Source: JADFUS01 sp964600025
GTDB lineage: Bacteria; Bacteroidota; Bacteroidia; Bacteroidales; Rikenellaceae
Length of the DNA stretch: 17,553 bases
Assembly (NCBI GenBank): GCA_964600025.1
Contig: CAZRHJ010000043.1
Coordinates: forward strand, 1 to 17,553
Reading direction: 5' to 3'
Shown here: piece by piece, positions 8,101-13,795 of the stretch
Numbering within the stretch: the first letter of the stretch is position 1
Layout of the letters: each line of letters starts with the position of its first letter
Translations under genes and position numbers: made by a program
The notes under the pieces: generated by a model
The model's database searches: none
Told to the model about the DNA's origin: nothing
What the model saw: only the letters and a program-made list of their open reading frames with translations

Positions 8101-9361
8101 AATTCAGTGTAACAGTTTTTGAGAGGGTTATTTTTTTATCATTGTTTTCTGTTTCTATAATGATAGATGTATTTCCGTTGGCACGCACAACGAAAGGTAT
8201 CAACGTGTTCAATGGCCCACTAACTTTGTTAGTGGTGTTATTGCCCACTGCATTTTCGCCTACATACGTTTCGACCTCATCTTGTTTGTTTTGATCGAAC
8301 TTGTCTTTTGCAGTTACTCTTATATATTTTGATCCAGTTGTTTTGAGTTCTATATTAAGTGTATCTTTTGTTAGAGGTTCGTTGATTTTTTCGCCACTTG
8401 CAGATATTTTTTGCTTTGGTTCTTGCTCAATTCGTTCGATTTTGCCAGTTTCAATATCTACAATTTCATACACAAAAGTAAAATTTTTGTTTGTTGGGTG
8501 GTCAAGATTATCAACCTCAGCCGAAACCACAAAATCGTCGCCAATAATTCCGTATTCCTGGAATGTTTTAGCTGATACTATATACTCAGGCTTTTTAGAC
8601 TTAAAACTAATTAGCTCTTTTTGCTCAACACCAAACTCATCAACCATAACAATCTCAATCTGGTTATCACCATATTGTGTTGATTCAACAACCATATCCG
8701 AAACACCTAAATTAATTGTTTGGTTATCTGATTTTGTTTTTTGTGGAGCATTTTTAAATTTTAAATTTCCTCCACCTTTCTTAAAAGAATACGAAAAACT
8801 AAGACCTCTTTGAGCCTTTGTTTTTATCTCTTTTGGGGCATCAAGCGAGATAATGAAATCTCTTGGGCGTTCAATCTCTAAGCTATCTGTTTCAGATTGA
8901 AGTAGATTTTTAATTGAAAAATCATAAACTGGTTTTTTAGCATCAATAGTGAATGATTTAGTTTCGGTTTGATAACCGTCTGAAATAATCAAATCAAAAG
9001 AGAATACACCAGCAGGCATATTTGGAATAACGAACGTAAGTACATCATTATTCACCTTTGATATGTATTTTATGTTTTCTTTGTATTTTATTTCTTTTTC
9101 GGTGAAGGTCATTTTAGGACAATCGGTAGTTCTATCTACCATTTGCAATGTGTAATTGGTTTCTGAGCCGAAAAGTGTGTTATTAAGATTTACCCTAATC
9201 TTAACAATTCTGTTTGAGTTAAGTTCGCACTTGTCATTCACAAGTTTGGTTTCATTCACAAGCACAACTGGGCTGAAAAGTGGCTTGTTCGTGTACTCTA
9301 ATTCGGTACACTGATAAAATACGCAGCTAATTAGCAACACATAAAGTAATTTTTTAATCAT
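5162..9361 (-). CDS. Giant surface lipoprotein: TraQ-like repeats plus B-repeats (1399 residues)
   Basis: The signal peptide is MIKKLLYVLLISCVFYQC, with lipid site Cys18. Residues about 26-490 form degenerate Ig-like modules of about 110 residues; LSFSYSFKKGGGNLKF (187-202) still shows the TraQ/DUF3872 pattern. Three clear TraQ-like modules follow at about 495-597, 598-702 and 703-808. Each has 'F.M.V..D.Y.G.F...F.Q..GSGKF', a spacer and 'Y.P...G.HEF...I.D...'. The first two share FVQVNGSGKFSTPTQ at an exact 106-residue spacing. Residues about 814-1285 are InlB-type B-repeats with GW motifs (FIGWFKNG 926, FVGWYSGS 1000, FLHWEFNG 1073, LDGWYVNN 1157, VIGWRVNG 1257). The C-terminus holds Cys1307, Cys1324-x2-Cys1327 and Cys1373. 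There is a strong promoter and a structured leader upstream. The probable role is a long, surface-exposed adhesin or spacer acting in cell contact during transfer; this is inference, as no function is known to me for this architecture. Confidence 0.85.
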   Translation of the reverse strand: MIKKLLYVLLISCVFYQCTELEYTNKPLFSPVVLVNETKLVNDKCELNSNRIVKIRVNLNNTLFGSETNYTLQMVDRTTDCPKMTFTEKEIKYKENIKYISKVNNDVLTFVIPNMPAGVFSFDLIISDGYQTETKSFTIDAKKPVYDFSIKNLLQSETDSLEIERPRDFIISLDAPKEIKTKAQRGLSFSYSFKKGGGNLKFKNAPQKTKSDNQTINLGVSDMVVESTQYGDNQIEIVMVDEFGVEQKELISFKSKKPEYIVSAKTFQEYGIIGDDFVVSAEVDNLDHPTNKNFTFVYEIVDIETGKIERIEQEPKQKISASGEKINEPLTKDTLNIELKTTGSKYIRVTAKDKFDQNKQDEVETYVGENAVGNNTTNKVSGPLNTLIPFVVRANGNTSIIIETENNDKKITLSKTVTLNFSDLTEIEIFNNREEKITSEQIIALNTDYTFYAKSAEKKEHTFNVNLMYSTTNGKAYKTTTNEQIVSISSSVMNAEVGGIPTLSVPVNGDVSFSMTVSEDSYDGKFTCQFVQVNGSGKFSTPTQANISNNAKFDIINKSNINYKYRPLLAGEHEFHLIITDTNNQTTTKIIKLVAENTAINAEISGWSENAIINNRSTFKMKIVKENYEGDFECKFVQVNGSGKFSTPTQDNISHNNKFNIIANKEIEYNYIPSVAGKNEFTLEITDSYGTKTSKSLSLNCIDTPIKVETQGVNPNITTNKKNSFFLKIVKDSYLARDFKVRFFQYVGAGEVMFGTQKITSNREISIAKETNFEFSYTPAHTGEHKLQFNIYAEGDTTPTIYEVVYNVPVVVNGAVEPQGTATIEGLGTFVKGSLNTITIKPITGYSVEGLYNESTKIKNGETDKELSYLLPAENDIFLTAKTIKNKYQISAIASPILGGETSGTGSYEFNSTCELVATPKSGYNFIGWFKNGNLVNDNRTITVTVPANAEEYTAKFEKKSFNVYANVTPASSGTVEGAGKYEYGHTFTLTANAATNYEFVGWYSGSTQISTANPYTSTIGETNINLEAKFRLIKVVASGDVSYNAGSISGLGEYTYNQAISLYCQPAEGYKFLHWEFNGQTTSENPLNTKITKNTTYKAIVAKKTYTVSLVINNAKGSQNPTINYGSGVKPFTGEITVEHGTTVNLAANVASNTQLDGWYVNNSYAANSSNYSVLIKDNTSIELRTSYIKANINKNNPELQDGLTLSNVDSKFEQGLSTKIKNGISYSAPAGYKVGETLNLSYNGGNDKYAQHFKVIGWRVNGVTTTSSSITMTENMTIVPILQLQAVVIEMRQTVMPYQHSQSNCGDPKPGSSEEDVDTYECDICAGKRSTQFKTIYSVVHSNRAVNTTITLNNNARKNLNITNNTVWENCGLGYVGRKNFYIISASPVNGYPVLVK
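7411..7458. repeat. Direct repeat, copy 1, inside the 1399-residue lipoprotein gene
   Basis: These 48 bases match 7729-7776 with three differences, all C/T changes (7430, 7445, 7448). The spacing is 318 bp, exactly 106 codons, so the repeat follows the protein module boundary. It encodes the end of the first strand block including NGSGKFSTPTQ. The high DNA identity against diverged flanks suggests a fairly recent duplication or gene conversion. Confidence 0.85.
7729..7776. repeat. Direct repeat, copy 2, inside the 1399-residue lipoprotein gene
   Basis: This is the partner of the copy at 7411-7458, 318 bp away and in the same reading frame. Recombination between the two copies would delete or add exactly one 106-residue module without a frameshift, so the protein's length could vary between strains. 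Confidence 0.85.
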
Positions 9362-9397
9362 AATAATTTTTTTTGGTTTAAATAATTTACAAAATTA

Positions 9398-9520
9398 AAG
9401 CGTAGGCGTTGTTTTACCAAAAGCAGGAACGACCAAATCCCAAACCGATAGACAACAACAAACCTACGCTTGTATGTTTCTTCTATCGGTTTTTATTTGC
9501 TAAATTGGTCGTTTTGCTTC
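9398..9520 (-). promoter_or_regulatory. Structured leader RNA with a predicted pseudoknot, upstream of the 1399-residue lipoprotein gene
   Basis: Three sets of inverted repeats interlock in the predicted transcript. Stem B: AACGACCAA (9428-9436) with TTGGTCGTT (9505-9513), extended by AAGC (9421-9424) with GCTT (9516-9519). Stem C, nested in B: AAACCGATAG (9442-9451) with CTATCGGTTT (9483-9492), 10 perfect bp closing a 31-nt loop. Stem A: AAGCGTAGG (9398-9406) with CCTACGCTT (9463-9471), extendable by GTTGTT (9408-9413) with AACAAC (9454-9459). The A partner lies inside the loop of C, so A plus C make an H-type pseudoknot, or else A competes with B and C. The element lies about 30 nt after the predicted transcription start and ends 36 nt before the ATG. 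Stem A is followed by TTAATTTT on the RNA, so it might also act as a terminator in a two-state switch. I do not recognise it as a known riboswitch class. Confidence 0.75.
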
Positions 9521-9559
9521 TGTAAAAAAAATATAAAAGAACTACACTTTAACTGGGTG

Positions 9560-9590
9560 CAAAGATAATCATATTTTGCTAAATATCAAA
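9560..9590 (-). promoter_or_regulatory. Bacteroidota-type promoter for the giant lipoprotein/traO/HU/fimbrial unit
   Basis: On the minus strand TTTG (9587-9590) is followed by exactly 19 nt and then TATCTTTG (9560-9567). This fits the Bacteroidota sigma-ABfr consensus TTTG-N19/21-TAnnTTTG completely. The expected transcription start is near 9553, giving a leader of about 190 nt before the ATG at 9361. It lies just downstream of a terminator for the preceding gene, which fits a fresh transcription unit. Confidence 0.85.
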
Positions 9591-9631
9591 GATTTAAGTG
9601 CCTTTTTAACGTATAAACGCTGATAAACACG

Positions 9632-9660
9632 AAAAAAGGAGAGCTTCCCAGCTATCCTTT
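9632..9660 (-). terminator. Rho-independent terminator after the 1320-residue lipoprotein gene
   Basis: On the minus strand the RNA reads AAAGGA-U-AGCU-GGGA-AGCU-C-UCCUUUUUU. That is a 6-bp and a 4-bp stem separated by one mismatch, capped by a GNRA-type GGGA tetraloop and followed by a run of U. It starts about 33 nt past the stop codon at 9694. There is no U-run in the other direction, so it works for the minus strand only. Confidence 0.82.
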
Positions 9661-9693
9661 CCCCATTGTTAAACTTCATTATAATTGAAAAAA

Positions 9694-12600
9694 TTAATCT
9701 TTCCAGCGTACAATATACTCTAAATCTAAATCTCTATCTGTAAAATATTCAGTATGTAATTTATCTGAAAAAACAGTACCACTGACGTGATCCCAAATAT
9801 GAACAAACTCGTATCTATCGTCAATAACTTCTACATCTATAATGCAGAAAGCCCCATATACTCCTACACTTCGATCATTTACTTTTAAAATTGCTCCTGG
9901 TATGAAAGCACTGTTTTTAAAAGAATTAACTCTATTAATAGCATATATCTCAACTAACGGTTCAGTTAATATACTTCTTTTGGCTGTTCCTCCCAAATCT
10001 TCGTATGGTGCAGTTGCATTCGTAAGGTCGGATCTTGGGTAAATATTACTTCTGCTTCCTTTTTTAGAAACAACGTGATATTCCAAAATATCCCCATATT
10101 TATATGTTACTGTTAGTCTTTTTTCTTCAGTAGATGCACTCAAAATGATTGGTTCTTGTTCCTCTGCTTTATAGCCACCTGGTCGTGCCTTACGAACAAC
10201 TGTCATTGTAATACCTATATCTCCATATTTAGATGGGTGAACGTAGGGTAATCCCCATAACTTAGGGTCGTGAGCAACAAGATCAAATGTAAAGTCTTTG
10301 TACATATACCTTGCCTCAATATTCAAAGTTTGCCCAGCAGTCAAACTGATGTTCTCTAATTTAGTATTGCCGTTGAACCAACCTAAAAACACATATTTTT
10401 CGTGATGTAAACGTGGAGATAGGCTCACCGCTCCTGCTTTCTGATTAGTGAAATTCTCTTGATGCCACTCAACACTGTAACCTCCGCTCATTGCATCTTG
10501 CTCTTCTATGAAATACTTGTGCAATACATTAAGTGTCGCAAAATTGTATTTGAATTTCGCAATGAAATTCTGCTCTCGGTCGCTTGCTGAGGTAATCTCT
10601 ACACTATATGTTTTGTTTGGAGATAGTTTGGTATTACCATTATACCAACCTAAAAACAAACAATTATCTTCTGGAATTGCCGTTAAAGTAGTCGTTTGGC
10701 CAACCGAAAATAACCCAGCTCCTTGAACCTTACCAAACTCAATGTTTTCGTTTGTAACGTTTACCCTGTAATTCTTTTCAGATACATATACAGCTCTCGC
10801 AAAAAAATCCTGGCTCACTTTAAATTGGTATGGATTGTCTGATGACAACCTTACTCCATCAAAATCTTCCCAATGAGAAAATGTTGAATTTTCGTCAGTG
10901 GTTGTAGTAGACAAAGATACGGTTTGACCATATTTGTAATCGCCCGTTCCACTTACCGTTGCAGGACTAATAGTTTGACTACTTATTTTGAACTTCTTTA
11001 AATCAAATTTCGCCTGAATAGTTCTGTTACTATTCATCTGTACCGCAAAATTCTCAGCCTTATTTAACAAATGGCCATTTTCATACCAACCCGAAAATAT
11101 ACTGCCACTTTGTGGCAATGCGGCTAAGGCTGCATTTGAACCTGCCTCGTGCGTTTTCTCATAATCAACACTGCCCTCACCATCTCCCTCGTTTAACACC
11201 GTTAAACGTGTAGGAACATTGATATTTACAGTGCCTTGCGTGCCTTTATCATCAATTAGCATTACATTAACTATGTTTAAACCATAGCTCTTTGTAGTAT
11301 ATGTTAATTTGTACGGAGTATTTGTTTTAAATGTTCGTGCAGCATTCTTGTTCCACTGCTCACCACTTGGTAACGAAAGTGAACCATCTCCAACTCCATT
11401 CGCCCATTGAACATTTATATCCTTGTCCGTATCTGAACTGAAATACAAAGACAAAGCTGTACTCTCCCCAAAAAATGGAGCAGCTCCCAAAGCCGATAAC
11501 TCTGTTTTTATTTCTGTCGCAAATTTAGCTTGAATAATTCTGTTATCACTCATTGTGATTGTGTGTATCTTGTCCTGCGACAATAATACATTGTTCTCAA
11601 ACCAACCTAAGAAGTAATTTCCACTTTGTGGATTAGCTCTTAAATTGACCGCAGTACCTATGTTATGTTTGTTGTTCTCCGTTTTCGGATACGTGTCTAC
11701 CGTTCCATTTCCAACTACATCTAAATCTAATTTAACTGGAATATTAACGTATATCTTAGATGTTATGTTTGTAGTAAAATCAACCGTTGAAAAAATTAAC
11801 GTTTGCTTTCCCTCTTCAGAAGATTTTAATTTAAGCTGGTGTGCAGTGTTTAAAGAAATGTTTTTGCTCGTCCCACTCTCCCAAACTTCACCTTCGTAAA
11901 TTAATTCTGAGTTACCTGCGTTCTCATACTTAATGTTAGTTCGTCGCAAATCTCCCTCCGTTTCCAATAACAACTCAAAAATATCTTCTAACCCTATTGT
12001 TAAATTGTTTGTTATCTGTTTTAGATTAATGTTAATTGGCGAGAGAATGAATACAGAGTTTAATTCTCTCTTCTCTAAAATACCACTCTCATCAATCACA
12101 CTTACTGTTAGCTTAAAATCTCCCTCCTTTAATGTTCTTAATACCAAAGATGAATTTGGTATGTAGCTCGTGAACTCAGTAGGTGCAACAGCCTCTCCCT
12201 CTGTTGAAAGATATGTTATATCCGCTTTTGCCTTATCATAATCTAATTTGAATTTTAATTGATTATTTCTGTTATTATCTAACATAAGACCAAAAGCCGT
12301 TCTCTCTGTAAATCCTATATTGCCATTTAATCCACAATCTATGATTATCTCTTGTTGCTGAATATTTACCTTTGTTTCTGAACTAACATTAATTTCCTCC
12401 TTGTGCAAAGTCGTTGTTATTGTTATTTCCTTTGATGCCTTATCATCTTGCGATGATAATAGCTCAAAAGTCAATGTTTCTCCACGATTAAAAGTGTGTT
12501 TTGAACCCTCTTTTAAAACATTATCTTTTGAATCCCTTAAAACTATTGGGTGTGAACTGGTATAACTCCACTTATGCTCTGGGTTTATTGCTTTGTATGA

Positions 12601-13656
12601 CAAAGCACATTGAAATCTTTTGCCGTAGGCAGTGATTTCATCAACGGGTACGAAAATTATTCCTTTGGCTGGATTAATGTTTGTTTGAATTGCTACATTC
12701 TTTGTTACCTCGTATGAGTTCTTAATCTTAATTTCATTAATAGCCTCACCGTAATTCTTTAAAAATACTTTAATCGTATCTATCTTATCTATTGAGGTTT
12801 CTTCTTCACCATTAAGATATACATATTTTGCCGTTGGGTGCTGATTGTCCTCTATCTCAATAGCGACCCTGATTGGTTTTGTTAAATCCTCTATCTCCGA
12901 TGTAATAACCGTATGATTTACATTAAAGGTCGGTTTTACTCCCTTAAACTCAATCATTCGCTCTTCTGAATTACCCTTACTATCAACAAACAAAATAGTT
13001 ACTCTGTTTGTTTCTGTTTCATTTAAGGTAACGTGGAAAATCCCCTTGAACGGGTGTAAATCTTCTCGCCAAGTGCTAAAATCACTCGGTGTACTCTGCC
13101 CTGGTTGCAAAGATGTACCTTTGCCATAGTTTACTATACTCGCTGTCCTTAACTCACTATCTTCAACTAATAATGATTTAGCGTCTATTAATAACGGAAA
13201 CGGATTATCTATTTCTAACGTGTCCTTTGTTTGGATAATATTAATCTCAAACTTTGCCTTGATTACATTTATACTGAATGAAAAAACTTTGCTTTCTTCC
13301 CCTTGTGCTAAATGTAAACTGAATTTCACTTCCCCACTCTCCACGCCTGGAACAAATTTAAAATCTAATGGATAGTTTGTACCTGAATGCGTTTCGACTT
13401 TCTCTGACGCATTTACTCTCTTGCCCTTAATATACAACTCTCCCAAATCTTCCGTTTCTATCCACGCCACTAAATCACTAACCTGCTCATTGCTGAACTT
13501 GATAGTTGAACTTACTGCATCTCCCGAAATTACTTTTTGTCCTACCTCGATTGGAACGCTCAAGGTAGGATTAAAAGCAGGGGTTTTGGGTGCTTTTGTA
13601 CACCCAAAAATAATTAAAAATATTATGAAAAATGATAAAAGGGGCCTTTGTTTCAT
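9694..13656 (-). CDS. Giant surface lipoprotein: TraQ-like repeats plus B-repeats (1320 residues)
   Basis: The signal peptide is MKQRPLLSFFIIFLIIFGC, with lipid site Cys19. Residues about 28-640 are Ig-like modules. The one at about 440-535 (FGLMLDNN, QLKFKLDYDK, EGDFKLTVSVIDESG) shows the TraQ/DUF3872 pattern best, and another Ig-like module lies at about 714-814. B-repeats with GW motifs follow or intervene: FLGWFENN (682), FSGWYENG (854), FSHWEDFDG (about 926), FLGWYNGN (1001) and FLGWFNGN (1090). The last 200 residues are unassigned and differ from the end of the 1399-residue neighbour. Here TraQ-like and B-repeats alternate, while in the neighbour they are in two blocks; the two are probably diverged paralogues. 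It has its own promoter and terminator. The start at 13656 is the first ATG and gives an intact lipobox. The likely role is cell-cell or matrix contact during conjugation, by inference only. Confidence 0.83.
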   Translation of the reverse strand: MKQRPLLSFFIIFLIIFGCTKAPKTPAFNPTLSVPIEVGQKVISGDAVSSTIKFSNEQVSDLVAWIETEDLGELYIKGKRVNASEKVETHSGTNYPLDFKFVPGVESGEVKFSLHLAQGEESKVFSFSINVIKAKFEINIIQTKDTLEIDNPFPLLIDAKSLLVEDSELRTASIVNYGKGTSLQPGQSTPSDFSTWREDLHPFKGIFHVTLNETETNRVTILFVDSKGNSEERMIEFKGVKPTFNVNHTVITSEIEDLTKPIRVAIEIEDNQHPTAKYVYLNGEEETSIDKIDTIKVFLKNYGEAINEIKIKNSYEVTKNVAIQTNINPAKGIIFVPVDEITAYGKRFQCALSYKAINPEHKWSYTSSHPIVLRDSKDNVLKEGSKHTFNRGETLTFELLSSQDDKASKEITITTTLHKEEINVSSETKVNIQQQEIIIDCGLNGNIGFTERTAFGLMLDNNRNNQLKFKLDYDKAKADITYLSTEGEAVAPTEFTSYIPNSSLVLRTLKEGDFKLTVSVIDESGILEKRELNSVFILSPININLKQITNNLTIGLEDIFELLLETEGDLRRTNIKYENAGNSELIYEGEVWESGTSKNISLNTAHQLKLKSSEEGKQTLIFSTVDFTTNITSKIYVNIPVKLDLDVVGNGTVDTYPKTENNKHNIGTAVNLRANPQSGNYFLGWFENNVLLSQDKIHTITMSDNRIIQAKFATEIKTELSALGAAPFFGESTALSLYFSSDTDKDINVQWANGVGDGSLSLPSGEQWNKNAARTFKTNTPYKLTYTTKSYGLNIVNVMLIDDKGTQGTVNINVPTRLTVLNEGDGEGSVDYEKTHEAGSNAALAALPQSGSIFSGWYENGHLLNKAENFAVQMNSNRTIQAKFDLKKFKISSQTISPATVSGTGDYKYGQTVSLSTTTTDENSTFSHWEDFDGVRLSSDNPYQFKVSQDFFARAVYVSEKNYRVNVTNENIEFGKVQGAGLFSVGQTTTLTAIPEDNCLFLGWYNGNTKLSPNKTYSVEITSASDREQNFIAKFKYNFATLNVLHKYFIEEQDAMSGGYSVEWHQENFTNQKAGAVSLSPRLHHEKYVFLGWFNGNTKLENISLTAGQTLNIEARYMYKDFTFDLVAHDPKLWGLPYVHPSKYGDIGITMTVVRKARPGGYKAEEQEPIILSASTEEKRLTVTYKYGDILEYHVVSKKGSRSNIYPRSDLTNATAPYEDLGGTAKRSILTEPLVEIYAINRVNSFKNSAFIPGAILKVNDRSVGVYGAFCIIDVEVIDDRYEFVHIWDHVSGTVFSDKLHTEYFTDRDLDLEYIVRWKD

Positions 13657-13702
13657 AGCTTAAAATATAAGTGAATATTATTGCTTATTTCTTATTCTTT
13701 TA

Positions 13703-13734
13703 CAAAGATAAACAAATATATTGATATATGCAAA
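13703..13734 (-). promoter_or_regulatory. Bacteroidota-type promoter for the 1320-residue lipoprotein gene
   Basis: On the minus strand TTTG (13731-13734) is followed by 20 nt and TATCTTTG (13703-13710). The -7 octamer is identical to that of the other promoter at 9560. The predicted start near 13697 gives a leader of about 40 nt, much shorter than the other giant gene's leader, and I see no notable fold in it. Confidence 0.85.
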
Positions 13735-13766
13735 TATTATTGCAATATTTCTATATATTTGTATTT

Positions 13767-13795
13767 CTATATATCTATATATCTATATATCTATA
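13767..13795. repeat. Tandem 8-bp repeat (CTATATAT, 3.6 copies) upstream of a promoter
   Basis: Three perfect CTATATAT units and a partial CTATA fill 13767-13795. They are immediately past the coupling-ATPase stop codon and 33-61 nt upstream of the -33 box of the 1320-residue lipoprotein promoter. A related variant unit lies at 13751-13758. Such a tract could be a flexible, easily melted UP-like element, or could change copy number by slippage. It might also simply be AT-rich drift. Confidence 0.7.

Noticed and set aside
8301..8813. Plus-strand open frame of 170 codons
   Set aside because: It lies wholly antisense to the 1399-residue lipoprotein gene, is Ser/Phe-rich without any family pattern, and has no promoter or operon context. 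It is a shadow of the real gene.
9398..9520. Att site or invertible promoter in the inverted repeats
   Set aside because: The arms interlock (A inside C's loop) and do not flank the promoter, which lies outside them at 9560-9590. There is no integrase gene in the window. A leader RNA fold explains the pattern better, though a protein-binding role in DNA is not excluded.
13741..13795. Possible CRISPR-like array in the CTATATAT tract
   Set aside because: The units are 8 bp with no spacers; this is a simple tandem repeat.
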